A DNA stretch of 64,000 bases. Origin: Perca fluviatilis. Taxonomy: Eukaryota > Chordata > Actinopteri > Perciformes > Percidae. A program made the position numbers and the translations under genes. A model generated the notes under the pieces. That model ran no database searches and had not been told where the DNA came from. It saw nothing but the letters and a program-made list of their open reading frames with translations. The stretch spans positions 23,617,169-23,681,168 of the forward strand of contig NC_053126.1 in the NCBI RefSeq assembly GCF_010015445.1, written 5' to 3'. Position 1 is the first letter of the stretch; each line of letters starts with the position of its first letter. Below, one piece after another: positions 1-10,920 of this stretch.

Positions 1-904
1 TAAAAAGTAATTGAAATAAGGGAAACCAACACTGAACTGTAGGAACGTACAGTAGAACTGATTTGAAAATGTGGAACTAAAGTAACCTTGATGTGATCCT
101 TCTCCTTGCTACGCTGCGGTGTGTTTTATTATGTTTGTGTTGTATTATATTCTCTGTTCATACATAGCTGAACTCTGCTTAATGGACTAACCTTCCAAAC
201 TCACAGCAGCACAAACACAAAGAACCTGCTGTTTTTAAAATGATTGAGCCATGACTTGTCAGCGAGAATCTACTTTCGCCCTTGAATGCTAATTAAGTGA
301 TGTTTATGCAGAGTCACGTACACACTCCCAAAGGATCTGGCAGGCTGGATTTCCAAACTCTTAAAACAAATCTTAACATGTTGTCAGCATAACAATGTCA
401 ATAAAAATGGCACTTCACTTTCTGTGTCAGCGAGGCATTTTTTATTCCCCCAATGGGAAAGGCTTCAATAAGATCTCTCCCTAGCATTCCACATTATCTC
501 AATCTGTGACACAATTTCTACAATCAGCCTGACAGCTGCCCTAAAACAAATTAAAATGTATGAACTGAAAATGCAAATGCAATCCAACTCATTTCAAAAA
601 GTTTTCTGTTGTTTAAATGTTTGCTGTAGTCATTGTTCACACTGTGTGGGGCAAACCCAGAGGCATATTTTATTAATATTTAAAACTATTTTTATAGGCG
701 AGATTCTGGCACAAAAGTTGCATAAAACGTTTGAAAGATCGTCGATACAGAGTTGAGTGCCTGAGTTTTGTAATAGTTGGTGATTGCTGGAGGCTCAGTT
801 TTCTTTCCTTTCTGAGATTTGTAGCTTAGTGGTGATTTAATGAAATGAAGTTAGATTATTTAAAGTATAGTTTTATATGAGCTCTCAGTGTTTCCTCTAG
901 AATT
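1..904. other. Unique AT-rich sequence, no feature recognised
   Basis: I see no open frame with coding character, no terminal inverted repeats, no tRNA-like boxes and no microsatellite. Short open frames here look random. Confidence 0.5.
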
Positions 905-1690
905 CTTTTCAGCAGTGGCGGCGGGAGTGGAAGGGGGGGGGGTGTTGACTGTCAAAAAGTACGGGCTTATCTGCTAATGTTAGCTACCGACCGTTACCTT
1001 GAAACCATCCAGCAAATAGACGTTACCGGAGGGTGATCGTCACCGCACTGTTTAACAACAAAACAAAACGCTAAGTGAACATTACTAGCTACGTTTTTCA
1101 TGTTGGTTTTGAGCGGTATGCACAAAACCAACAGCAACGTTAATATAGCGTGTCGGAGGAATACAGCGTGTCCTGCAGTGGGGAGTCAAAGGCAGAGGGA
1201 CCGTCACTGCAGCGTTCACTAACGTTAGCTTCTTGTCTCATCTGGGGTCTGATAAACAGTAAATTCATCAAATTCAGTGTCCACAATGCTATTTTCCAAT
1301 AAACTGTAGCTGTCATCTTTCGTCGCTGTTTGTCACTTTGCCTAAGATTGAGTGACAAGTAGTACTCGCCCTGTTGTTTATTTGGTTGCCATGACTTCGC
1401 GAGTGATGACGTCCTGTCACTGTTCCAGTTGCTCACCCTAAGGGGAGAGAGAGCGGATGACAGTTCGCTTGAGTTCAGTAGAGCAGACGGCTCTGCAGAG
1501 TTGTGTAATTACGACTTAATGACTTTTCATAAACAGCTGAAGGAGCGACGGTGCGCGGTGTACATAGCAGAAACCCTGTTGTGCATCTGCACCATTTCTG
1601 ATACCGTGGCGGCAGAAATTTTACCGTGGCGGGCCGCCGCGTCTCGAAAGATGGTTGAGGTTAGGTAATAGGTCGTCAGGCAGCCAGTCT
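905..1690. promoter_or_regulatory. CpG-rich block, possible CpG island or decayed GC-rich element
   Basis: CpG dinucleotides are clearly denser here than in the flanks. The block opens with a G-rich stretch (GTGGCGGCGGG then a G run at about 936-943) and closes with GTGGCGGGCCGCCGCG near 1627-1642. Open frames of 98 codons (minus, 1140-1436) and 79 codons (plus, 1429-1668) lie head to head, but neither resembles a known protein and both are expected in CpG-rich DNA. The GGCGGCGG and CCGCCGC ends could be the worn ends of a hAT-type element, but I find no matching target duplication. A CpG-island promoter is the alternative reading. Confidence 0.3.
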
Positions 1691-2569
1691 CACAAGGGTT
1701 TTTCGTGGGTTTTTGCAAATCTAGGGTCACAATCTAGACATGACCCCAATAATGGTGGTGTTACTTGATAAATTAAAAAAGGACTACAAGGTAGATACTA
1801 CAAAATACGCAAATAAAAAGCTACAAGTCATGGTGTCGGTCATTTAGCAAAGCTTGGCTACTACATTTGGCAGACATGACTAAAAGCTACCAAAAAGACT
1901 TCTTCGAACTATAGACAGTACTTTTTCGGGCCAATCCACAAGCCAAGACACTATTAGACCCAGACAAAGATAGAAACTACTTTGCTAGGGTTTTTGTCTG
2001 TGCAAAATTATTCAACCATCCATGTGTGTATTAGATTTGGTTACCATAGAAATGTAGTATTGCTCTTCCATAATGTTAGGGAACTCACAAAAGAAAAAAC
2101 ACATCAGTCAAAATGGATGCAGCAGAGATATCCTGACTTTTAGTCCAAAATATTGGATCCTCCACTTCCCATAATGCATCTAAATAGCACCTCTTTGTCT
2201 GACCGCTTCTTGCCCATGTGTTTCAAACTTCATGGCCCCATTTCATTGTACCGTAGCAGTGGGTTCATTTTGATGGTAAGCTAGTTGTAACTGTATTGTT
2301 TTGAACTCATTTTCAAGTAACCTTGGCTTTTTCCTTGAACCTGAAATGAAAGTTAGGTGTTAATATCTGAACCATTTCTAGCCCAAAACTAAATCTGAAT
2401 TTCCCCTTAAAATCAAAAATCATTTGTCCAAATGTCACCAAACTATCATCTATACAAGCTTTCCATACTGCCCTGTGCAAATCACAACTTATGTGTAAAT
2501 CCACCTGATGTGTCAACATCTAATCAGCCCAATTTGGGAATGAAATGAGGGGAAGACATGAGAGAAAAA
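1691..2569. other. Unique sequence, nothing recognised
   Basis: AT-rich with no coding frame, repeat end or structured element that I can support. Confidence 0.5.
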
Positions 2570-2954
2570 GAAAGCCAAAGAAAAATGAAGCGGCGTGAGG
2601 GAGAGTGGGGAGAGTCACCGCCGCCCACCACTGCCTGGCCCTGACACCTTGTGAAGAGTGCTCATTCATCACGCGGCGCAGGGCTTGAGCCTCCGTAAAT
2701 CACTGTGGATAAAGGACGCGCCATAAAGAATGGAATTGTGAAGGTAAGGGTTTTAAATCCCCCTAGATGATCCGAGATAAACACGGAGAGACTTTTGACA
2801 GTCCCTCGTTACCGCCATGAGCGAGAGGAGCTGTCACCGCTCCCTCCTTGCCTTTCATCTCTTGGTAACAGTCTGGCTGCTAATATCCTCAATTATCTCT
2901 GCAATATGTTGCTGGGAAAAGGGAAAGTTCCGAGGAGGCATTCACACAATTTAA
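2570..2954 (+). other. Exon-like or conserved-looking non-repetitive block
   Basis: GC-richer, high-complexity sequence between AT-rich flanks. It contains a strong splice-donor match (GAAG followed by GTAAGG, junction at about 2743-2744) and, downstream, an ATG at 2817 in a good initiation context (GCCGCC-like ACCGCCATGA). No protein family is recognisable upstream of the donor. It could be a conserved non-coding element, a 5' untranslated exon or neither. Confidence 0.25.
2817..2954 (+). CDS. Candidate 45-residue single-pass microprotein ORF
   Basis: ATG at 2817, TAA at 2952-2954. The predicted peptide starts with a short polar and basic stretch (MSERSCHRS, residues 1-9). An uninterrupted hydrophobic run follows at about residues 10-33 (LLAFHLLVTVWLLISSIISA, then ICCW), and a basic, glycine-containing tail (EKGKFRGG) ends it. 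This layout fits a single membrane-spanning helix or a signal anchor. The start has a purine at -3 (GCCATGA). I recognise no family. An ORF this short in 64 kb can arise by chance, so this is a candidate only; no promoter or polyadenylation signal was identified for it. Confidence 0.15.
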   Translation: MSERSCHRSLLAFHLLVTVWLLISSIISAICCWEKGKFRGGIHTI

Positions 2955-4973
2955 AAGTTTTAATTTGACAGCTTGTGGTGTAATGATGACTTGTGATGAG
3001 GGTAGAGGGGACCTGCAGCCCACACGGAGTGTGTGACAAGTGATCGGACCGGACTCAGAATGAGTTTGTGGATGTCAAGCCTTTCTGGATCAGATGTCAG
3101 GAAGCCAAATAGATGTTTCACAGGTTGATGCGGGAAGAAGAAAAAAAAATGCTCAAAGCTCCTAATTGTAAATGGCAGTGGCATTTCATTTGTTCATTTC
3201 TTTCACCTAAATACATTGAATTCTCCAGACGATACCTGTAACAGTGTCTCATGTTAATATCTGTAACACCTCCATGACATTTTTCCTCTCTTGTATCAAA
3301 GAGAAACACGTAATAAATCAGCATAGTGTTGCACAGTGCTTGGCTCTCTTTTTCTCTGAACCGATTATACTGTTCCTAAAAAAAAAAAAAAAAAATCCAT
3401 CCGTACGTGCAGGAGAAAGAATGGAGTGCATTTGCATAGACGGAGCAGCCGTCCGTCTGATAATGACGCCTAAGTCACAGTGCATGATGGAGACACAAAG
3501 GGCACGAGACTGTCGCATGAAGGTTGACTCTCAGGAAATATCCTCCCACCTATGTACCTCGGCAGGTAATTGTCTTTTCCCCCTCCTTTTTTCCTATCTG
3601 ATATATATACATAGCTTCAACTTGGAGGATAAACCAATCGATCATTCCAAGTGTCTCAAGTAATAAGTGAAAGTGATAAATCGAGGCTTTGCACTCAGGT
3701 TTATGAAATATGCTCCGTCCTGCAGGTGTGGATGCATTATCTGGCAGTCAGTGTTCCTGGGCCTAGGTGCTGGTGTCAGAGCACGTAGGCAGCACTGTAC
3801 TGCTAATAGGAGGATCCGCCTACGGTGGAAGTGCCTGCTCCATCAAGGGCTTTGTGCTGCAGTGCAATTAGTACACAAAATATTAACATAAGGATCAGAC
3901 GTGGTGTTTCAACCAGGGCGCAACTTAAAAGTTCAAGGTAGTTCACATCAGCGTACAGTCGTTGTGATCTTCTTTCGCTGGAGTAATTGCCTCCGGTTCA
4001 TTCAGCTTGACTCAGTATAAGGTGAAGTCAGTAGCCCCGGTGGCATAATGACGGAGTACACACTTTCTTGTTCACATTAACAGCTTTTGCTTGATAGATA
4101 AAAGTCCCAAATAATGGCTTCTGTGATGGAGTGAAACCAGGATAACAAATTGGCCCTTTGTGATAACAACCCCCCTGTGAGCTACCCGGGTGTGAGAGTA
4201 AAAGACAGACAGCTTTGAGGAGAGGCAGGTCTGCAGCAGCTTTGCGCCAGGGGAATAGCTCCATGCCCTACAGAAGGATGGATAGTGTAGATTTGTAATG
4301 GTTCCTCTGCTTTTGACAAAGTAACCTAACCCGCAACTTTTATCCTCATTGGCTAGAGTGAAAGGGCATTGGCAGAGCTGGCCTGAGATAAGTGAGGCCT
4401 GTCGCTCTGGCTGGTACGTTATAAATTGCAGCTACCTCAATCATGTGCGTGAGACAAGCGAGCTGTCTCCTGTGACAACCTCCTTTTGACTTGACACGCA
4501 AAAAAATAAATAAAAAATTGATACAAGGCGGAGAAGGAGGGATTGAAAAATAATGTGGGCTGAGCAGATGTGGGAGGGGATGTCTTCCTCCACAACTTTT
4601 ATTTAACATTGCATAATGCAAGATTTTAATATTAAATTAAAATGCTGTACACGCTTTGTCTAAAAAAAAAATAAAATAAAAAATACAGGGCTGCAGGACA
4701 GAAGAGTGTCCAACACTTTTCAATTAAAGCCCCTTGGATTCTCCTACATTTTTTTTCCTCCAAATTTAGAAGTGGTATTCCTGCTCAGAGTGCAGGAAAT
4801 ATATCATAGTTTTTTAACTACGAGTCAAGGTTAAATAATTCTTTCATTCATTTTTTTTTTACCACCCACCAAGACTATAAAAGGGTTGAACCATTGAGTA
4901 TGCAGTTAACTGGACCAAGGTAATGAAATCCTCTGAAGTGAAGTTATAACTGTGTATCACATAGAGCTACCGA
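2955..4973. other. Unique sequence with one poly-A run
   Basis: No gene or repeat family recognised. An A tract of about 18 lies at 3378-3395 and smaller A/T runs follow near 4661-4680 and 4850-4860. A 139-codon open frame at 3244-3663 runs through the A tract as lysines and has no family resemblance, so I treat it as chance. Confidence 0.45.
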
Positions 4974-5552
4974 AGGGTCAGTTCACCCATAACACAAAAA
5001 TATTGAATTTACCCCAGCTGAGCAGATAGGTTTTCTTTTTACTAGTCGAAGGTTTTGAGCTGAGCCTCAAAACATTTCATTTCTGCCACTCAAAAGAGTG
5101 AATATTGACATTTAGAAAACTCAACAGCACTATGTGTTTTTCCAGAAGCAATGTCCTAGTTCTTGAACATGAGACCTTTCATGAACAGTATAGCCGTTTG
5201 AACAGTTTTTGGAGGGGACTATTTATTCTGTTGAAAACAAAAAGAAACTGAATTTGAAATTTGTTGGGGATCTCAAAACTAAATGCCATCACCTCACCCG
5301 TTGCATTGGGTGGTAACAGAATTCTCTGCAGCAGTGGCTGGTTAGCTCAGTTGGTAGAGCAGGCGCACATATGTAGAAGTTTACTCCTCGATGCAGAAGG
5401 CCCAGGGTTCAAGTCCGACCTGTGACGGTTTCCTGCATGTCATCCCCCTCTCTCTCCCCCCCCCCTTCGTGTCTGAGCTCTCCTATCATTCGGAAGGTGG
5501 AAACTTTTCTGCGTGGCTAGACAGATAGTGGTGATTTGGGTGAACTAACCCT
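4974..5552. mobile_element. MITE with GTTCACCC-type terminal inverted repeats, interrupted by a SINE
   Basis: The left end reads AGGGTCAGTTCACCCA (4974-4989). The right end reads TGGGTGAACTAACCCT (5537-5552), whose reverse complement differs at one of 16 positions. There is no transposase in between. About 140 bp near the right end is a tRNA-derived SINE that inserted later, so the original element was about 440 bp. Teleost genomes carry abundant MITEs with ends of this kind; the superfamily is not decided here because I see no clear target duplication. Confidence 0.6.
5333..5470 (+). mobile_element. tRNA-derived SINE, copy 1
   Basis: The head carries pol III promoter boxes: box A as TTAGCTCAGTTGGTAGAG (5342-5359) and box B as GGGTTCAAGTCC (5405-5416). 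A CCTGCATGTCATCCCC and CT-rich tail follows, ending in a C run near 5457-5465. The spacing between the boxes is longer than in a mature tRNA and no clean cloverleaf forms, so this is a retroposon and not a tRNA gene. A second copy is at 23757-23865, about 84% identical over the head by eye. It sits inside the MITE at 4974-5552. Confidence 0.75.
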
Positions 5553-6555
5553 CTCACAGGTGTTCTAATTAGACTCTTCCTCTGACTGTGTGGGTGTGTA
5601 CAGACTGCAACTGATTGATTGAATCTTTTGTTGGTTTTTAGCACTTTTTGTCTTTCACTACGCTGTTACATCCAGTGCTGTTCACTAAGTAGTAATGACT
5701 TCAGCAGCAATGCATCTAAAGGATCAGCTTGTCATCCATTTCTGCAGGTCAGTACCAATATTCAATATCAATGGACATGTTCTCTGTTGCTTAGTGCTGA
5801 AAATGGAGGAGTCTTCTGCTACATGTCGTTCGAAAGAGATTACACAACCTCGACTGTGTCTTGTATGTGGGTGTTGCCGTGGACGAGCACAGTACTTTGT
5901 TGATCAAAGTCAATCTGAAATAGCGGAGATATTTAACAGAGGAGTTGGGCTGAGGAGATACAGTAGATGTTTCCTTTTTAACCCACACTCCTACCGAGTC
6001 TGTTCTCGCTCTAAAAAAAAAAAAAAAAGCCTTTTGACTTTTTGTTCTTGTTTTGACCGTATGCACAACACAAATCTCTTGTTATTGTAAACCCAAAAAG
6101 CCAGGCATTAGCTTTTTGGCTAAGTCTCAGACAAGGGTATTAATCACATGACCACAGTTCACTGAACTCTGCCTTGAAATATGAGACTCATTTCTCCTTC
6201 CTGGATAATCAACTTAGGGAGAAAAGAAAATCAGATATTTCACCTTGAAATGCTTCATAACTCGCTTGCGGGATTTTAAACTCATCATGCTCACGCCCGA
6301 TTATACTAGACTGAAAGAAAACTAATGAAATCAAAGCTGCGGTTGTGCAGCACAGCTTCTCTTAACACAAGCACACCACTCTGTGCCTGCCAACAAGCAT
6401 ATGAATAAATCTACATGAAAGCTCATATTAATTGAAATTGAAATGTTTTACTAGCGATGACAGCAGATGCCAAATGTTGGTCTAAACAATGTACATTGAT
6501 CAATTCTGCCTACCCAACAAAGCCATGAATTAGTTTACCACACCATGTTCTTCCA
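5553..6555. other. Unique sequence, nothing recognised
   Basis: No repeat ends or coding frames with family resemblance. A run of 16 A lies at 6013-6028; overlapping open frames around 5695-6090 look like chance. Confidence 0.45.
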
Positions 6556-6840
6556 AGGCTGCACGATATGAGGAAAATATCTATTATTTTGACTGATATT
6601 GCGATATGATTCACGATTTTGGAGGGGAATGACAATACTCATTTTCAATGATTGTGCGCTTTTTGCAAGGATTTAGTCTGTAGGATAGGATTTGTAAGCT
6701 GGGACGTCTTCTGCAGCACCACGATATGGTTCAATATGGTTTGACATATTTTGCCTTTAAAAGATATTGCACCCCGCGATTTGGATATTGCACAAGTCCA
6801 TATTGTGATTTCGATAATATTGCGATAAATTGTGCAGCCT
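6556..6840. mobile_element. hAT-type MITE (GCTGCACGATAT ends)
   Basis: 285 bp. The left end is AGGCTGCACGATATG and the right end is TTGTGCAGCCT, so the outer bases are complementary inverted repeats. The flanks are TTCTTCCA (6548-6555) and TACTTCTA (6841-6848), matching at 6 of 8 positions, which fits the 8-bp target duplication of hAT elements. The interior is rich in CGATAT and ATATTGCGATA repeats, typical of this common fish MITE. It has no coding capacity. Confidence 0.75.
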
Positions 6841-6848
6841 TACTTCTA

Positions 6849-8364
6849 AGAGGATGCATCATGGGAAGACCTGGGGGACAGTCATGTGCCTTTGTATGAG
6901 TATAGCACAGCAGGTCATACATCTCTCAAACAAACAAAACCTTACCCCTTCATTTAAGCTGGCGTACCCCGCCTACTTTAATTCATAAGCATTGCTTTTC
7001 TTAGCGGAGAGCCAGACATGTACATGATGTGAGAAAATCCTTAAGAAATTTGGAGTATTCTTATTATTTCACATTAAAGGAAGAAACACTACATAATTTA
7101 CATCATCACCATAGCTAGTGTCGGGGGTCTCAGTATTTCTTTGAATATTGCTCATTTGTTTAGTCTTTCTTTGTTTCACACATTCTTTTAGTGGCACACA
7201 CTATTTTATGCAAATGATCCACTTATCAGATGCTGAGTTTTAACACAATAGCACCGTGTCGAGTACAAAATATTGTTAAAGGACAACCTGGTTGCTAATT
7301 ACGCAAAAGTATTAAGTCTATTAAGTATTAAAGCATCCAGTCTCCACTGACATCCAAATAAGATCCTCTCACTGTGTTCGCCACTTCTAACATCCATAAC
7401 AATATAATACTACCTTATGAAGCAGAAAGAGGTTCTGTTGGTAATCTTTTTTTTCTTTAGGTTTGTAGTTCCTCAGTTTCGGTTGGTCTTCTGTGGTTTA
7501 ATGCACTCATTTCCTCACATGAAGAGGCAACCCACCCACACGTAGCTTGCTACATGGTGACGATAATGAGTTCTGGCTCTGGATTTTGTTGTAGTGGCCA
7601 AAGCTGGGAACCTGTGATTTCAATAATGCTGCCTTCAGATGTTGTGTTTACTTTGTTTATGAGAAGAGTCCATATGAACACCCCACTAATTTGGTATTCA
7701 CAACCTCGTAAGTGGAAATCTTCTAAAAGTTCACTAGTGGTGACATGTTTTTATCTTTTTAGAAATAGCAGAGGTCCTGGAAGTTAATTTTTTGTTAAAA
7801 TAAAAGAAGTTAGAAGTTAAATTTATAGTAATTGTAGTCTTAGTCTTTAGAAGGTTTCCTTGCTAATTTGACGTCTGAGGAAAATGTTGTTATTCCCAAC
7901 GGCCTCATCTTTTCCCTCTGTCATTATGCCTTGGCATTTCCTGCGTTGTGATTCCTGCTCGCTAGCTTGCTAAATTGTTAGCCTTAGTTAGAGTCTGTTA
8001 GAGTTGTTGCCAAGCAGCGGCGGTCTCACGACTTAACCACTTAAACACCAAGCATATCATGCACCTGACTTCCTGTGTCATAACCTCAAGCTCACAAGGT
8101 CCATTTGAAGGCAGCATGAGTCTGGTGTTGTGCTCATTGACCGCTGAGACTCACCAATCAGAGCTTTGTAGGTATGATTTAGAATGAGGGTGATCATCTT
8201 CTTGTGCTTCTTGTTACAGAACAATTTCCTCAAAAATGGAGACAAGCGTAGATGACATCTGCGCAGTATAGGTTGGTGTAAGTCCACTCACAGAAATAAT
8301 ATATTATTATTTACATATTGCTTCAGTCACTCTTAGCAAACGCTACCAATATTGACAGGATGAA
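6849..8364. other. Unique sequence, nothing recognised
   Basis: AT-rich intergenic-type sequence without supported features. The stretch 7900-8040 is slightly more GC-rich but shows no coding frame. Confidence 0.45.
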
Positions 8365-8366
8365 TA

Positions 8367-9973
8367 CAGTACAGGCCAAAGGTTTGGACACACCTTCTCA
8401 TTCAATGCGTTTATTTTATTTTCATGACTATTTATATTGTAGATTCTCACTGAAGGCATCAAAACTATGAATGAACACGTGGAATTATGTACTTAACAAA
8501 AAAGTGTAAAATAACTGAAAACATGTCTTACATTCTAGTTCCTTCAAAGTAGCCACCCTTTGCTCTGATTACTGCTTTGCACACTCTTGGCATTCTCTTG
8601 ATGAGCCTCAAGAGGTAGTCACCTGAAATGGTTTTCCAGTCTTGAAGGAGTTCCCAGAGATGCTTAGCACTTGTTGGCCCTTTTGCCTTCACTCTGCGGT
8701 CCAGCTCACCCCAAACCATCTCGATTGGGTTCAGGTCCGGTGACTGTGGAGGCCAGGTCATCTGGCGCAGCACTCCATCACTCTCATTCTTGGTCAAATA
8801 GCCCTTACACAGCCTGGAGGTGTGTTTGGGGTCATTTTCCTGTTGAAAAATAAATGATGGTCCAACTAAACGCAAACCGGATGGGATGGCATGTCGCTGC
8901 AGGATGCTGTGGTAGCCATGCTAGTTCAGTATGCCTTCAATTTTGAATAAATCCCCAACAGTGTCACCAGCAAAGCACCCCCACACCATCACACCTCCTC
9001 CTCCATGCTTCACGGTGTGAACCAGGCATGTAGAATCCATCCGTTCACCTTTTCGACGTCGCACAAAGACACGGCGGTTGGAACCAAAGATCTCAAATTT
9101 GGACTCATCAGACCAAAGCACAGATTTCCACTGTCTAATGTCCATTCCTTGTGTTTCTCTTCTGCTTGTTGCCTCTCCTTAGCAGTGGTTTCCTAGCAGC
9201 TACTTGACCATGAAGGCCTGATTTGCGCAGTCTCCTCTTAACAGTTGTTCTAGAGATGTGTCTGCTGCTAGAACTCTGTGTGGCATTCATCTGGTCTCTA
9301 ATCTGAGCTGCTTTTAACTTGCGATTTCTGAGGCTGGTAACTCGGATGAACTTATCCTCAGCAGCAGAGGTGACTCTTGGTCTTCCTTTCCTGGGGCGGT
9401 CCTCATGTGAGCCAGTTTTGTTGTAGCGCTTGATGGTTGTTGCGACTGCACTTGGGTACACATTCAAAGTTTTCGCAATTTTCTGGACTGACTGACCTTC
9501 ATTTGTTAAAGTAATGATGGCCACTCGTTTCTCTTTACTTAGCTGATTGGTTCTTGCCATAATATGAATTCTAACAGTTGTCCAATAGGGCTGTCGGCTG
9601 TGTATCAACCTGACTTCTGCACAACACAACTGATGGTCCCAACCCCATTAATAAGGGAAAAAATTCAACTAATTAACCCTGACAAGGCACACCTGTGAAG
9701 TGAAAAACATTTCAGATGACTACCTCATGAAGCTCATTGAGAGAACACCAAGGGTTTGCAGCGCTATAAAAAAAGCAAAGGGTGGCTACTTTGAGGAATC
9801 TAAAATATAAGACATGTTTTCAGTTATGTCACGCTTTTTTGTTAAGTAGATAATTCCATATGTGTTCATTCATAGTTTTGATGCCTCCAGTGAGAATCTA
9901 CAATGAAAGTAGTCATGAAAATAAAGAAAACGCATTGAATGAGAAGGTGTGTCCAAACTTTTGGCCTGTACTG
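8367..9973 (-). mobile_element. Tc1/mariner element with long inverted repeats, transposase on minus strand
   Basis: 1607 bp flanked by TA (8365-8366 and 9974-9975), the Tc1/mariner target duplication. The ends begin CAGTACAGGCCAAAGG and, on the other strand, CAGTACAGGCCAAAAG. Similarity between the two ends continues inward for roughly 265 bp (about 8367-8635 against 9705-9973), past the normal terminal repeat and into the 3' end of the transposase gene. The transposase frame is broken by at least one frameshift and one nonsense change, so the copy cannot make its own enzyme. Related rearranged DNA is at 45046-45351. Confidence 0.95.
8528..9560 (-). pseudogene. Tc1-like transposase, frameshifted and nonsense-mutated
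   Basis: Once encoded the DDE transposase that cuts and joins the element's ends in the nucleus. The start is the ATG at 9560-9558 (MARTNQLSKEKR); a longer in-frame opening to 9629 is probably untranslated. The N-terminal part (9560 to about 9160) has two helix-turn-helix regions separated by a GRPR-type motif (RKGRPRVTS). Near 9140-9170 the frame shifts. The catalytic part resumes as MDIRQWKSVLWSDESKFEIF (first Asp in WSDE) and continues through HGGGGVMVWGCF. A TAG at 8923-8921 stands where the family has CAG (Gln). Beyond it are QQENDPKHTS, with Glu where the second catalytic Asp is expected, then SPDLNPIE with the third acidic residue, ending KGGYFEGTRM. The spacing from that Glu to the final Glu is 38 residues, longer than the 34 of the element at 40 kb. 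Confidence 0.92.
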
Positions 9974-10001
9974 TACATTGGTCACTACTAAGTCAGAAAA
10001 T

Positions 10002-10290
10002 AGTAGAAGGGCACTCAGAGAGTGCAGACCTCCGCCAAGGCATGCCCTATCTCACAGCTAACTTTCCGACATGACACATTTTTCCGATTATTCCGACACC
10101 ACATGAATGCCATACAAATGCTCTGTAACGGAAGTAAAAAATATTTTTGTGGGATTTGGATCAGCTTCAAAATGTAATGGATTCCTACTTGGCCCATGCT
10201 ACACCCATCCAAGTTTCATAAAATCGGACCAACAGTTTTTTTGTCATCCTGTTGCCAGACACACAGATTACTTATGTTCTCCTCCTTATG
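10002..10290. repeat. Interspersed repeat with GCAGACCTCCGCCAAGG motif, copy 1
   Basis: Begins TAGAAGGGCACTCAGAGAG, then GCAGACCTCCGCCAAGGCAT, followed by TTCCGATTATTCCGACAC and CTTGGCCCATGCTACACCCA. The same ordered motifs recur at 63375-63676, so this is a dispersed repeat. I recall this motif set from many fish genomes but cannot assign a class. This copy lacks the closing inverted motif CTTGGCAGAGGT seen in the other copy, so it is probably 3' truncated. Confidence 0.65.
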
Positions 10291-10636
10291 GAAAAAAAAC
10301 ATGTGTGTCCATTTTGATGTGCGTTTTTATTGTTACAGTGCTGCATCTTGAGCCCCTGTCTCTTTCACATTGCAGAAATAAAATCAAAAAGTAAAGTAAG
10401 ATATTAAAATGTTTATTTGGAGGTATGCTTAGATATCAATGGATGGAGGAGGTAAACAAGGCAGGTAGGTCTGGCTACATTTCTGGGTCGTATGGACATT
10501 GTAGACATGCGTGTCAAGTTGTGTGTGATGTCTGGCTGACCACAGCTCTGCCCAAACTTGAAAACTGCTTTATCCTTGATGAACGCAAAGGACAACTCAA
10601 AACTGTTCACTTTATGATTCTAAAGATTCTTGGGAA
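10291..10636. other. Unique sequence, nothing recognised
   Basis: No repeat ends or coding signature seen between the repeat fragment and the homopolymer block. Confidence 0.4.
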
Positions 10637-10643
10637 GGGGGGG

Positions 10644-10675
<32 letters not shown>

Positions 10676-10703
10676 TTTTTTTTTTTAAAAAAAAAAAAAA
10701 ATT

Positions 10704-10743
<40 letters not shown>

Positions 10744-10767
10744 TATTTTTTTTTTTATTAATAAAAT

Positions 10768-10806
<39 letters not shown>

Positions 10807-10836
10807 TATTAAATTTTTTTTTTTTTTAATTTAAAT

Positions 10837-10889
<53 letters not shown>

Positions 10890-10920
10890 AAAAATTTTTT
10901 TTTTTTATTTTTTTTTCTTT
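10637..10920. repeat. A/T homopolymer block
   Basis: About 280 bp made almost only of alternating long A runs and T runs, introduced by seven G. It contains essentially no C or G until 10917. Neither a single poly-A tail nor a microsatellite has this pattern. It may be a real low-complexity tract or a consensus or assembly error over a hard homopolymer. Confidence 0.85.

Noticed and set aside
3244..3663. 139-codon frame at 3.2-3.7 kb.
   Set aside because: Runs through a poly-A tract (lysines) and lacks any family resemblance.
5342..5416. tRNA gene with pol III boxes A and B.
   Set aside because: Box spacing and lack of a cloverleaf, plus a second copy with a shared non-tRNA tail start, indicate a SINE.
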